A DNA stretch of 64,000 nt from Parahoeflea alexandrii (GCF_027214025.1 NZ_JAPWHB010000002.1:682001-746000); one strand, 5' to 3'. Counted from the stretch's first letter, positions 16,915-25,791 are shown. Notes: a model not told the origin generated them from the letters alone. Numbers and translations: made by a program.

Positions 16915-18963
16915 ATGCCAAAAACCGCTCTCGCGACACTGATTGTGCTTTCCACCGCGCTGGTCGGCATTACATCCGCCGCGCCGCTGCCCTCCGGTTC
17001 AATCCCCCTGCCCGTGCCAAGGCCCGATGCTGCCGCCGCCGAAACCAGCCCGCCATCCGCATCGACACCCCGGGCCGCACCGGCAAGCCGAACCCTTCAA
17101 TCCGGCCTGCAGGCGCTTGGCGACCGGGATGCCGGCCTTGCGCGTGCTATCCGTGATGCGATGCCGCGCGATACGCTTGACCGTCACATCCTGAGCTGGG
17201 CGATTGCCCTGTCCGGAATGGAAGGCGTGCCGGCGGCGGAAATTGCCGATGCGGAAGCCGAATTGAAGGGCTGGCCCGGCCTGGCGTCGCTTCCACGCCT
17301 TTACGAGAATGCCCTGTTTTACGAAAAGCCGTCGGCACAGAAGGCACTTGCGGCCTTTGGCGACAAGCAGCCCGAAACGCCAAAGGGCGCGATCACCCTC
17401 GTCCGGGCCCTGATGGAGACCGGCGACACCAAACGCGCACGCGCCATTGCCAAGAGCTTCTGGCGCACGGAGCTCATGCAGGACCGGGACGCGGAGATTT
17501 TCCTGCGCGAGTTCGACAACCTGCTCACCAAGGCGGATCATTTCCGCCGGATGGAAATGCTGCTCTACCGCGATCGCGTCAACGACGCCAAAACCCTTTC
17601 CAGTAAGGCCGAAGCCCAGTCGCTTTACCGTGCCTGGGCCGCCGTGATCCGCAATCCGGCAAAGGCCTCGGGCGCAATCAAGGCTGTCGACAAATCCTGG
17701 CACGACACGCCCGCCTATCTCTACCTGCGCATTCGCCAATTGCGCGAACTCGACCGCAACAAGCAGGCCGCGGCCCTTCTTGCCAGGATGCCCCGGGACC
17801 CTGCCCTGCTGGTCGACCCGGACGAGTGGTGGGTGGAAGCGCGCGTGGTCAGCCGTGGCCTCTACGAGAAAGGCGACGCAAAGGGAGCCTACAAGCTCGC
17901 GGCAGCCCATCTCGCCCAGAGCCCCGAAGCCATCGCCGAGGCAGAATTCCACGCAGGTTGGTACGCGCTCAGGGGATTGAAGGACGCCAGAGCCGCCACC
18001 AGGCACTTTGCCGCCATCCTGGCCGTGGCCAGCGGCCAGATTTCGACCGCGCGTGCCCACTACTGGCTCGGTCGCGCGGCGGAAGCCGGAGCCGGCGGCA
18101 AGCCGGCCGAGCATTATGCAAGGGCGGCGAACTACCCCTCGACATTCTACGGGCAACTCGCCAGCGCCAAGCTCGACCGCAAGTCGCTTGCGATCACCTA
18201 CCCGCAGCCATCCGGGCAGGATCGCGCCAAGTTTGCCGCACGGGAAGCCGTGCAGGCAATCCGCAAGCTGGAAGACGCCGGCATGCAGTGGCGCGCCGAC
18301 ATCCTCTACCGCGCCCTTGCCGCCGAACTCGACAGTCCGGGCGAACTGGCCATTCTCGCGGCGATGGCGGAAAAGCGAGGCGAGCACCAGATATCATTGC
18401 AGATTGGAAAGGTCGCCTGGAACCGCGGTCTTGATGTGGCAGCGCTTGCCTATCCGCTCGGCGCGGTCCCGGCCGGCGCCAACATCAACGGATCCGGCAA
18501 GGCGCTGGCCTATTCGATCGCCCGCCAGGAAAGCGCGTTCAACAAGGCCGCGATCTCACCTGCCAACGCCCGCGGGCTGTTGCAGATCCTGCCCGGAACC
18601 GCCAAGGCGGTCGCCGCACGCCATGGCCTGCCCTATTCGAAAGACCGCCTGACAAGCGACGCCGGCTACAATGCGACCCTGGGCGCCCATTTTCTCGGCG
18701 AACAGATCAGCGAGTTCGGCGGATCCTACATCCTGACCTTTATCGCCTACAATGCCGGCCCGAGCCGGGTGCCGCAGTGGATCAAGCGCTTTGGCGATCC
18801 GCGCGGGCGGCCGCTTGACGAGGTCATCGACTGGATCGAGATGATCCCGTTCACCGAAACCCGTCATTACGTGCAGCGCGTCATGGAAAACTACCAGATC
18901 TACAAGGTCCGGCTCGGCCAGCCGGGCAACATCGAGACCGATCTCAGGCTCGGCCGCCGATGA
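16915..18963 (+). CDS. slt: soluble lytic murein transglycosylase
   Basis: Periplasmic enzyme (682 aa) that cleaves the MurNAc-GlcNAc bond of peptidoglycan, forming 1,6-anhydro ends. A Sec signal peptide covers about residues 1-23 and a Pro/Ala-rich linker follows. A long helical superhelix precedes the C-terminal SLT domain from about residue 530, with the catalytic Glu in YSIARQESAFN and the motifs ARGLLQILPGTA and AYNAGPSRV. Size and order match Slt70 homologs. The ATG at 16915 is clear, although the Shine-Dalgarno is weak. Confidence 0.92.
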   Translation: MPKTALATLIVLSTALVGITSAAPLPSGSIPLPVPRPDAAAAETSPPSASTPRAAPASRTLQSGLQALGDRDAGLARAIRDAMPRDTLDRHILSWAIALSGMEGVPAAEIADAEAELKGWPGLASLPRLYENALFYEKPSAQKALAAFGDKQPETPKGAITLVRALMETGDTKRARAIAKSFWRTELMQDRDAEIFLREFDNLLTKADHFRRMEMLLYRDRVNDAKTLSSKAEAQSLYRAWAAVIRNPAKASGAIKAVDKSWHDTPAYLYLRIRQLRELDRNKQAAALLARMPRDPALLVDPDEWWVEARVVSRGLYEKGDAKGAYKLAAAHLAQSPEAIAEAEFHAGWYALRGLKDARAATRHFAAILAVASGQISTARAHYWLGRAAEAGAGGKPAEHYARAANYPSTFYGQLASAKLDRKSLAITYPQPSGQDRAKFAAREAVQAIRKLEDAGMQWRADILYRALAAELDSPGELAILAAMAEKRGEHQISLQIGKVAWNRGLDVAALAYPLGAVPAGANINGSGKALAYSIARQESAFNKAAISPANARGLLQILPGTAKAVAARHGLPYSKDRLTSDAGYNATLGAHFLGEQISEFGGSYILTFIAYNAGPSRVPQWIKRFGDPRGRPLDEVIDWIEMIPFTETRHYVQRVMENYQIYKVRLGQPGNIETDLRLGRR

Positions 18964-19039
18964 GACCTGTCGCATCGCAGCGAAAATAGGTTATAGGCTT
19001 GATCCTGAAGCGAAACCGACGAAGAGCAGGATCGGACCC

Positions 19040-19993
19040 ATGGCGAACGGGAAATCTGGAGCGAACGGAAACGCTGGCGCTGCCGGCACGATGGAACACG
19101 ACGGACATGAAAGCGTGTTTTTCTCCGCCAGCGACGGTCTTCGGTTGCACGCCGCCGATTATGGCCGCCACGATCCCGCCACCCGGGATCGCCTGCCTGT
19201 CGTCTGCCTGCCAGGCCTGACCCGCAACACAAGGGATTTCGACGATCTTGCCCGGCTGCTGTCGACCGATCCGAAAGCGCCCCGGCGCGTGGTCAGCTTC
19301 GATTACCGCGGACGCGGGCGCTCCGGCTGGGACAAGGATCCGGCGCGCTACACGATCATCGTCGAGGCCGAAGATGTGCTCAGCGGCATGGCGGCACTGG
19401 GGATCGAGCACGCGATTTTCGTCGGCACCTCACGCGGCGGACTGATCATGCATGTTCTGGCCGCCATGCGCCCCGGTGTCATGGCCGCAGGCGTTCTCAA
19501 CGACATCGGGCCGGTGATCGAAGGCGCTGGTCTGGCCCAGATCAAGGCCTATCTGTCGCGGATGCCACAGCCGAAAAGCTGGGCGGATGCCGCGCAGATC
19601 CTGGCCGAAGCCCATTCGAAGAGCTTCCCGGCCCTCAGCGAAACGGACTGGATGGATTTTGCCCGGGCGATCTACATGGAAAAGGACGGCCGGCTGGTGG
19701 CTGACTTCGATCCGGCGCTGCTTCACGGCCTCGCCGGCGTCGATCTCAGCACGCCCCTGCCAACTCTATGGCCGCAGTTCGAGGGGCTGGGTGGCATGCC
19801 GCTTCTGGCGCTGCGTGGGGAACACTCCACATTGCTCTCGTCCGAGACGTTGATCGAAATGAAGAACCGCGTCCCTTCGCTCCAGACCGAAACGATCCGG
19901 GGACACGGTCACGCCCCGATCCTGCACCTGTCGGGCATTCCCGATATCCTGACGAAGTTCTTCGCCTCCGTCGACAAGCAACGCCGCCACTGA
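19040..19993 (+). CDS. alpha/beta-fold hydrolase
   Basis: Predicted hydrolase of 317 aa with unknown substrate. The oxyanion region VVCLPGLTRNTRDFDDL, the nucleophile elbow GTSRGG near residue 135, and GHGHAP near residue 293 supplying the His give a complete Ser-Asp/Glu-His triad. The strand SFDYRGRGRSGWD is typical of the family. The first 17 residues are Gly/Ala-rich; an ATG at 19091 (MEHDGHES) may be the real start. It follows slt after a 76-base gap and may form a separate unit. Confidence 0.82.
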   Translation: MANGKSGANGNAGAAGTMEHDGHESVFFSASDGLRLHAADYGRHDPATRDRLPVVCLPGLTRNTRDFDDLARLLSTDPKAPRRVVSFDYRGRGRSGWDKDPARYTIIVEAEDVLSGMAALGIEHAIFVGTSRGGLIMHVLAAMRPGVMAAGVLNDIGPVIEGAGLAQIKAYLSRMPQPKSWADAAQILAEAHSKSFPALSETDWMDFARAIYMEKDGRLVADFDPALLHGLAGVDLSTPLPTLWPQFEGLGGMPLLALRGEHSTLLSSETLIEMKNRVPSLQTETIRGHGHAPILHLSGIPDILTKFFASVDKQRRH

Positions 19994-20041
19994 ACGGCTC
20001 GCGCCTGCTGCGACGCGGATCGCGGAAAGCGACGGCGGCTT

Positions 20042-20818
20042 CTATGTCTTGCCGCCGCGCTTGGATTTGGTATCGGCGGAACTGGCGACTTCGCCCTTGG
20101 CGACGCGCTTGGCGAAATCCGTCGAACCGCCCTTGGCGAGGATCTTCGCCTGGCTCACCCATTGCTCCCGCTCGATCCGGCCGGCAAACGACAATTGCTC
20201 GGCGAACTCTGCCTGCTGCCTCTTCGTCCAGGCCGCAATCTGCGCGAAACTGTTGATTCCCGCAGCATTCAGCTTTGCTTCGATCTGCGGGCCGATCCCC
20301 TTGATTTGCTTGAGATTATCAGGTGAAGCAGCCGCTGAAGGACTGGTCTTTTGTGCCTTCTGTTTCGTCGCCGCTGGTTTGGCGGCCACCGGCCTTTCAG
20401 CCTTTGCCTTCGCTGGCTGAGCGCTTGTTGCCCGTGTCCTGGAAGCCGTGGCCTTCGCCGCCGCCGGCTTGCCCGCCCGCGATTTGGCGGCTTTCAGTTT
20501 GGATGCCTTCTTGGCCAAGGGAGGGGTCGCATCGGCCGGAGTGCCGGCGGCCACGGATGCCGATTTCTCCGCCGCTTGCGGCTGCGAAGCCAGGGCCGAC
20601 GGCGGTTGCGGGGTGGTTTCTGGCTCGTAATGCGGTGTTGGCGCCGCAAGTTCGCCGGCAGTCACGGTCCTCGCAGCACCTTCATGGGTGACGGCTGCCG
20701 CGGCGCCCGAATGATGCCGCGAACCGCCCAGCCGGCCTTTGAGCCAGCATCCGAACAGGCATCCCAAGCCAAATGCAACGGCCATGAAAACCGCAACCTG
20801 CAAAACAAACATGGTCAT
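20042..20818 (-). CDS. membrane-anchored helix-hairpin-helix protein
   Basis: Protein of 258 aa with one N-terminal transmembrane helix (about 5-27), a 130-residue Ala/Lys/Pro-rich linker of histone-like composition, and a C-terminal helix-hairpin-helix domain (DNLKQIKGIGPQIEAKLNAAG, continuing to about residue 230). The last domain resembles the COG3743 group linked by name to flap-endonuclease-like HhH proteins and also found in respiratory chain proteins. It follows the 32-aa microprotein and OmpA/BON gene on the same strand. Function unknown; DNA or protein binding is only inferred. Confidence 0.75.
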   Translation of the reverse strand: MTMFVLQVAVFMAVAFGLGCLFGCWLKGRLGGSRHHSGAAAAVTHEGAARTVTAGELAAPTPHYEPETTPQPPSALASQPQAAEKSASVAAGTPADATPPLAKKASKLKAAKSRAGKPAAAKATASRTRATSAQPAKAKAERPVAAKPAATKQKAQKTSPSAAASPDNLKQIKGIGPQIEAKLNAAGINSFAQIAAWTKRQQAEFAEQLSFAGRIEREQWVSQAKILAKGGSTDFAKRVAKGEVASSADTKSKRGGKT

Positions 20819-20849
20819 CTCAGCCCCTCCCGATCAGCTGCCGCCGCAC

Positions 20850-20948
20850 TCAACTGCGCACACGGCCACAGGTCTTCCATCCCACCAGCCCGCCAACGAC
20901 AAACGCCACCAGCAGCCAAAACCAAAGATGTGTGAACATGTACCACAT
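20850..20948 (-). CDS. 32-aa single-pass membrane microprotein
   Basis: Short open frame encoding MWYMFTHLWFWLLVAFVV followed by GGLVGWKTCGRVRS. A strong ribosome-binding site GGAGG lies 6-7 bases before the ATG at 20948. The product would be one transmembrane helix with a short basic cytoplasmic tail. It lies 26 bases after the OmpA/BON stop and 31 bases before the helix-hairpin-helix gene, all on the minus strand, so it looks like the middle gene of a three-gene unit. I recognise no family; coding is inferred from the ribosome-binding site, composition and spacing. Confidence 0.65.
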   Translation of the reverse strand: MWYMFTHLWFWLLVAFVVGGLVGWKTCGRVRS

Positions 20949-20974
20949 TAGTCCCTCCATGGGCCGATGGCCCG

Positions 20975-22741
20975 TCAGTTGAGGACGCGAAACTCGATCC
21001 GGCGGTTTGCCGCCTTGCCCTCGTCCGTTTCATTGCTTGCAAGCGGGCGGCTTTCACCATGACCGATGGCGACCAGCCGGTCCGCCGCTATCCCCGCTGC
21101 CGTCATGAAGTCGACCACCGCCTTGGCCCGCCGGTCGGACAGGGCCAGGTTGTCGGCGTCCGAGCCATCCGAATCCGTATGGCCGGATATTTCCAGGCGG
21201 GTCCGGCCGCATTGCCGCGCGATCCGCGCAATCCGGTCCAGGAACCCGTAGGAATGGTCCTGAATGGCCGCCTCCCCGGTCTCGAACAGGATGGTGTTTG
21301 AAGCCGTCAGCCGGTTGAGTTCGGCCTGGCAGGCATCGGGGTTCAGTTCATCCCCCCCGTCGCTGCCGGGCGAGACTGCTGCTTCACCGGAAAATCCTGC
21401 CGGAAGCTCCTCGGCCATCAAGCGGGCAACCTGCCGCGAGCCCGCCTCGTTGAGCGCGGACCCGCTGATTGAAACCGTCCCGTCCGCGATGCTGGCTTCG
21501 GCTTGATCGAGCCGGCTCAGTGCCTGAAGCGCTGTGACGGCGGCCTCCTCGAAGCTGTCAGGGGCGCCTGGAGCAATCTCGAGCATATCGTTTATCTTTA
21601 TGGAGCCGAATTTCAGGCGGGCCAGCTCGACAATCCGGGTGTGGAACGCCTCATCTGGAACAAATCCGCTGAGCTCAAGTTCCGGTCCGCTCAGATGCGC
21701 CGTCCAGGTATACGAGGCGCCGGGCGCCAGCCCGATATCCGCGGTTCCAAGCACCAGCCCGCCCTGCAACCTGTTGGCCAGAATGTCCTGAATGCCGCGA
21801 AACGCCTCCACATCGCTCGCCTCACCGGAAAGATCGAGCCTACCTTCCGTAACGGTCACGGTTCCGGCGGTCATCTTGCCCAGCGCGGTCAACGCAGTTT
21901 CTGTGGCCGCCATCCAGTCGACACCATCGGGCACGCCGGTGGCGTACCGCATCCGGTCGTCTGCCCCCTGGTCTCCGCCGATCGAACCGGCGCGCGCCAT
22001 GATCGCTTCGCGGATCTCGCCACCCGGCACATAGCCGCTGACGACAATCCCGTCCGCGGCCTTCGTGGCGGACCAGGAATACTCTCCGGTCGCGGCGGCG
22101 GGTGTAATCTCGACAGAACTCACGATACCGGCCGACGGAGGTACCAGCGACAGCGCGGCCAAGGCCGCCTCGTGATCGTCGGGATTGAGCGCCTGCCCGG
22201 TAATATCCATCGTACGGTCGGTGATGCTCATCGACCCCGTCGAGAACCGCGAAAATACGGACAATCCATAGCCGGCGAGCGAAACCAGGCCTGTCGGAGC
22301 GCCGCGTGCGAGATTCATCTGGTCGGACAGCGCGATGCCCGGCAACAACCCGGTCAGTGTGGAGATGATGTCGGCGCGTGCGGTTTCATTGGGGACAAAT
22401 CCGCTCAGGACGATGCCGTTGGGCGTTTTCTCCGCGGACAACCGGTAGGGCTTTTCCTCGGGCAACAGAACCGAAGCATCACTGACATCACGTACGCCGT
22501 AGACATTGCGCGCAATGGACAGGGCATCCTTACGGCTCTCCTCGTCCGGCGCCAGGCCGGTCAGTGTGAGATCGCGGCCCTTGATCAGCACCTGCGCCCA
22601 GGCATGATCGGTCCGGAGCGCCGATATTGTGCGTGATTGCAGGTCCGCCTCGATCGAGCCGGCAGTGAACCAGATCGCCAGCGCCGAAAGGCACGCCACG
22701 GCAGCCAGGCCGGGCCAAATCCAAAGCTTGATGTTTTGCAT
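20975..22741 (-). CDS. OmpA-family protein with BON-like repeats
   Basis: Envelope protein of 588 aa. An N-terminal transmembrane or signal helix (about 7-27) is followed by BON-like modules and at least three diverged internal repeats marked by SGFVP, SGYVP and SGFVP, then a C-terminal OmpA peptidoglycan-binding domain (about 475-588; NTILFETGEAAI, LEISGHTDSDG, NRRIEFRVLN). The architecture recalls BON-OmpA proteins such as mycobacterial ArfA, but no transport role can be claimed. It is first in a unit with the microprotein and the helix-hairpin-helix gene. Confidence 0.85.
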   Translation of the reverse strand: MQNIKLWIWPGLAAVACLSALAIWFTAGSIEADLQSRTISALRTDHAWAQVLIKGRDLTLTGLAPDEESRKDALSIARNVYGVRDVSDASVLLPEEKPYRLSAEKTPNGIVLSGFVPNETARADIISTLTGLLPGIALSDQMNLARGAPTGLVSLAGYGLSVFSRFSTGSMSITDRTMDITGQALNPDDHEAALAALSLVPPSAGIVSSVEITPAAATGEYSWSATKAADGIVVSGYVPGGEIREAIMARAGSIGGDQGADDRMRYATGVPDGVDWMAATETALTALGKMTAGTVTVTEGRLDLSGEASDVEAFRGIQDILANRLQGGLVLGTADIGLAPGASYTWTAHLSGPELELSGFVPDEAFHTRIVELARLKFGSIKINDMLEIAPGAPDSFEEAAVTALQALSRLDQAEASIADGTVSISGSALNEAGSRQVARLMAEELPAGFSGEAAVSPGSDGGDELNPDACQAELNRLTASNTILFETGEAAIQDHSYGFLDRIARIARQCGRTRLEISGHTDSDGSDADNLALSDRRAKAVVDFMTAAGIAADRLVAIGHGESRPLASNETDEGKAANRRIEFRVLN

Positions 22742-22867
22742 GAAATCTCCGCCAGACCTTTGCCGACGGCAAGCCTATCACCGCTGCCCGAGCGAGGCCA
22801 AGCCTAAAGCGGAACGGGCCTCACCCCACAGGCTGGCGAAAGGCACCCATGCCTGAAATGCAGGCAC

Positions 22868-22898
22868 TAAAAAACCCGGCAGCCAAAGCTGCCGGGTT
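22868..22898 (-). terminator. intrinsic terminator of the porin gene
   Basis: AACCCGGCAGC (22873-22883) pairs with GCTGCCGGGTT (22888-22898) around a 4-base loop. Read on the minus strand it is followed by six T, 25 bases after the porin stop. Confidence 0.9.
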
Positions 22899-22922
22899 CC
22901 ATCAGATCAAACCGAGGTTTGA

Positions 22923-23996
22923 TTAGAATGTGCGACGGACCCACATGAAGCCGCTTGCAGTGTTGGTCTTCACGCCGGTGTAGGTGCGCGAAGTACCCCA
23001 GTTACCTTCAAGACGGACGTCCAGGCCCTGAACGGGTTCCCAAGTAAGCGCACCCTCTACGAGGTGAGCGTTCTTGACGGTACCGCCCTTGGCAGCCGAG
23101 AAGCCATCAAAGTACTGGTAACCGAGAGTCGCACCCACAGTGTCGGTGATCGCCTGGGTGTAGCCGATGGCACCGGACCACTGAGCAACTTCGTTGGTAA
23201 GAATGCCAACCGCGCCAGGCATCGGCATGCCATAGGCGCCGACGATCTTGCTGGAGTAGAAACCACCGATGCGGACCTGACCGCCGGTAGCAGCAACGTC
23301 AAACTGAACGCCAGCCTTGACGCCGGTCGAACGGAGGGTCTCGTCGTAACCGACATGCACGAATGCACCGCCCCAGCCCTGGGTTACGCCCAGAACGCCG
23401 ACGACGTCAGGAGTCCAGTTGAGCGAAGGGTTGGCGTCATGCTCGAGAACCACAGCTGCGTACCATGCACCAGCGTCGTAGCGATAACCGAGCTGCTGAC
23501 GCTGCTGGTAACCGTACACACCGCCGGCATCGGTCTGGATGAAGCCCCAGTTGCCAACGCCGCCGCCGTAAAGAGCTGCGAATGCCGATTCGGTGTAACC
23601 CATGAACAGGCCGCCGAGCCGGATAACAGCCTGGTCGGTAACGACAGGAGCATCAAACGTGTTGGTTGTGTTGCCCGAGTTGGACTGCAGACGAATGTAG
23701 CTCTGCAGGGTGCCCAGTTCAGTTTCCGAACGTGCATCAAAGTTGATGCGAGCGCGGGTGTTCTGAGTGTAACCGGCGGTGCCCTTGGTTGCAGTCACGC
23801 GGAAGCGGACATAACCGTTGATGTTCAGGCAAGTCTCGGTGCCCGGGATGTAGAAGAAGCCGGTGCCGAAAGCGTCGCAAACGCGGACGTATTCAACGGG
23901 CTCGGGCTCAGCTGCAACGATAGCGTCTGCAGCGCGTGCGCCGGAAACAGCAACGAGAGCTGCTGCGGAGCCGATGAGAAGGCTCTTAATGTTCAT
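22923..23996 (-). CDS. RopA/Omp2-family outer-membrane porin
   Basis: Trimeric general porin of rhizobia and Brucella (357 aa). The signal peptide MNIKSLLIGSAAALVAVSG-ARA is followed by the family block VEYVRVCDAFGTGFFYIPGTETC, with its cysteine pair, and amphipathic beta strands to a C-terminal Phe (VRRTF) as required for BAM recognition. The ATG at 23996 has GGAGG about 7 bases upstream. It is monocistronic with a strong terminator. The first 85 bases around its start are duplicated in inverted orientation at 24697-24781. Confidence 0.93.
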   Translation of the reverse strand: MNIKSLLIGSAAALVAVSGARAADAIVAAEPEPVEYVRVCDAFGTGFFYIPGTETCLNINGYVRFRVTATKGTAGYTQNTRARINFDARSETELGTLQSYIRLQSNSGNTTNTFDAPVVTDQAVIRLGGLFMGYTESAFAALYGGGVGNWGFIQTDAGGVYGYQQRQQLGYRYDAGAWYAAVVLEHDANPSLNWTPDVVGVLGVTQGWGGAFVHVGYDETLRSTGVKAGVQFDVAATGGQVRIGGFYSSKIVGAYGMPMPGAVGILTNEVAQWSGAIGYTQAITDTVGATLGYQYFDGFSAAKGGTVKNAHLVEGALTWEPVQGLDVRLEGNWGTSRTYTGVKTNTASGFMWVRRTF

Positions 23997-24016
23997 TTCT
24001 GACCTCCAGTCAAAAG
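23932..24016 (-). repeat. 85-base inverted repeat, copy A (porin leader)
   Basis: The ribosome-binding site, start codon and signal-peptide coding region of the porin. By direct comparison it is identical over 85 bases to 24697-24781 on the opposite strand. Identity stops sharply on both sides. Confidence 0.95.
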
Positions 24017-24696
24017 TTAATGGTCTGGGTTGTCGCTGAAGGACAGTATTCTCTGTCCCATCCCCACAATGGAAGAAGACAGGCGGGTAATCGCCGTGGC
24101 TTCGAAAGTGAACATACTCACCGGAGCAGACCGCGCAACGCAGATCGCTCCCACCGAAGGCTCCTCCGCATGCCTTCACCTCCCCCTGTTGCACAAATGA
24201 CACGAAATCTTCGCCCGCAGCCCGATTTGTTTACCCTTCGTTAGGAACTCCGGGTCGTCTCCGGACGAACCGAGGCCCGCTTGAGGCAGTTTGGCGGCCT
24301 TATCCCGGTTGATTTGCAGCTTCTGGAAGCGATTCCCAGGCCACTTGCCCACCTGTCCACGATTCGCGCCGACTAGTTCCCGGACCCCGGCAAGCGATTG
24401 CCGGCAGGGTTTCGAACCCGGCCCGGGGCAACCCTGACCCCGGCTCTCATGAGTTCCATACGCACTCTTATACATGCCTCTTATATAGAGACCTGCAGCG
24501 GCAAGGCAGCCGCACTCCACCTCCCAAAAAGCATGAGTAAAGGCAATTTGCTGCCATCCGCCACACTCGGGAGGGCACTTGGCGAAAAGACCTTCGTTCG
24601 GAACGGCTGACATCAGCAGAAACACGCCCACGAGACATCGAAACCCATTAGTTAACAATATCAATATTTTAAAGAGCTCAAGTGGCCGCCGTTTGT
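24017..24696. other. 680-base region between the inverted repeats
   Basis: Holds the porin promoter region next to copy A and otherwise no gene I can support. A minus-strand open frame through 24176-24838 exists but runs antisense over the repeat and has no recognisable domain. At 24405-24421 the minus strand reads CCGGGTTCGAAACCCTG, which resembles a tRNA T-arm, but no full cloverleaf was found. The region may be remnant element DNA. Confidence 0.4.
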
Positions 24697-24781
24697 CTTT
24701 TGACTGGAGGTCAGAAATGAACATTAAGAGCCTTCTCATCGGCTCCGCAGCAGCTCTCGTTGCTGTTTCCGGCGCACGCGC
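24697..24781 (+). repeat. 85-base inverted repeat, copy B (porin leader)
   Basis: Perfect copy of the porin Shine-Dalgarno, ATG and signal-peptide codons, in inverted orientation relative to the porin gene and about 680 bases from it. At 24782 the sequence changes to integrase-like coding. Confidence 0.95.
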
Positions 24782-25232
24782 AGCCCAGGCGCTTGATCTG
24801 GCACGTGCTTTTGGCGGCAGCGGCCCATTTTCAACCATTTCCTATCCGAACTTCAAATACAACTGGAACCAGACCCGCAAGGAAAACGGCTTTTCCGATG
24901 ATCCACACATGGTGCCGCATATCCTGCGTCACACATGCGCGTCCCGGCTGGTTCAAGCGGGCATCGACTTGAGACGCGTGCAGACTTTCCTCGGGCACCA
25001 GACAATTCAGATGACCCTGCGTTATGCCCACCTGGCCACCAACGATCTTGACCAGTGCGCCATAGCTCTCGATGCGGCAAACATGGCGGCCGTCACCAAG
25101 TCGCAGTCCCGTGCGAATTCAAGCCATTCAGAGCAAACCAATGGCTTTAAGCAAGCGTCAAAGGCGGCGGCCGAAAAGGGAGAAGCCGGCGCGAAGAGAC
25201 CAGGCGCAGGCGCGATGCCGGCAGGGAACTGA
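24717..25232 (+). pseudogene. porin leader fused to truncated tyrosine recombinase
   Basis: Open frame of 171 aa: residues 1-22 are the porin signal peptide, then from about residue 50 the catalytic end of a phage-type integrase. HILRHTCASRL carries the His-x-x-Arg box, LGHQTIQMTLRYAHL carries the His/Trp-position and the Tyr nucleophile. The N-terminal DNA-binding domains and the first catalytic Arg are missing, so recombinase activity is not expected. It keeps a good ribosome-binding site from the porin copy, and translation would send the fragment to the Sec pathway. I read it as a recombination scar with a broken integrase. Confidence 0.8.
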
Positions 25233-25323
25233 CGCCGGTGCCATACCTGTTGAGGACAATGATGGAATCCTGCCTGAATTGCAGTTGATTACACAGCCAT
25301 GCTGGGGTAACAGACCACACGAC

Positions 25324-25413
25324 GGAGAGGTGGCCGAGTGGTCGAAGGCGCTCCCCTGCTAAGGGAGTATACCCGGAAGGGTATCGAGGGTTCGAATCCC
25401 TTCCTCTCCGCCA
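25324..25413 (+). tRNA. tRNA-Ser(GCT)
   Basis: Full class II cloverleaf with encoded CCA. Acceptor GGAGAGG pairs with CCTCTCC; the anticodon stem CTCCC/GGGAG encloses loop CTGCTAA with anticodon GCT at 25358-25360; a long variable arm (TACCCGGAAGGGTA) and T-arm GAGGGTTCGAATCCCTT follow. The long variable arm confirms serine. Its 5' end is 91 bases from the integrase remnant. Confidence 0.97.
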
Positions 25414-25791
25414 TTTCGTTTTAATCGTCATCCGTGGCAGCCAGCACCTTGTCGGGCTGGCAGTCTGCACCGTTCGAAAGCCCTGATTCCGCGCCATGGC
25501 AACGGGGTTGCGATGACCACGCCGATGCGGCCTCGCGGTATTCGGCCCTGGTTATGCCCAAGGGTTCGAAGGGGTTGCGGATGACCATGGCCCGGCCCCT
25601 CTGACAATGCCTCGCAGTCTCCGTCAGTCCGTGAACGGGAGCCGATTTCCGGGTCATGGGCAGCCGGAAACATTCGGAATGCATGCGCGCGGCCCGGTCA
25701 GCGCCAACATCGGGATCCGCCGTGGCGGGCCGCCTTCCCCGGCACTCGAAGCTGCAAACCCGCGAGAGGCAGCGACAGTGGCCGGATTGCC
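25414..25791. other. 380-base region after tRNA-Ser with no clear gene
   Basis: No recognisable gene. A 55-codon minus-strand frame (25421-25588, MVIRNPFEPLGITRAEYREA...) exists but has only a weak ribosome-binding site and no known relative. Two similar stretches, GGGGTTGCGATGACCA near 25504 and GGGGTTGCGGATGACCA near 25571, suggest a short degenerate duplication. I found no exact copy of the tRNA 3' end. Confidence 0.4.

Noticed and set aside
16999-18387. 462-residue minus-strand open frame opposite slt
   Set aside because: Antisense to the lytic transglycosylase, which has signal peptide and SLT motifs.
24405-24421. T-arm-like sequence suggesting a second tRNA or tmRNA end
   Set aside because: One stem mismatch, and no matching D-arm, anticodon arm or acceptor partner in the flanks.
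24176-24838. 220-residue minus-strand open frame across the inverted repeat segment
   Set aside because: Partly antisense to the copied porin leader and integrase remnant; no domain recognised and no convincing start.
25421-25588. 55-codon minus-strand frame after tRNA-Ser
   Set aside because: Weak start context and no recognisable relative; noted under the region entry only.
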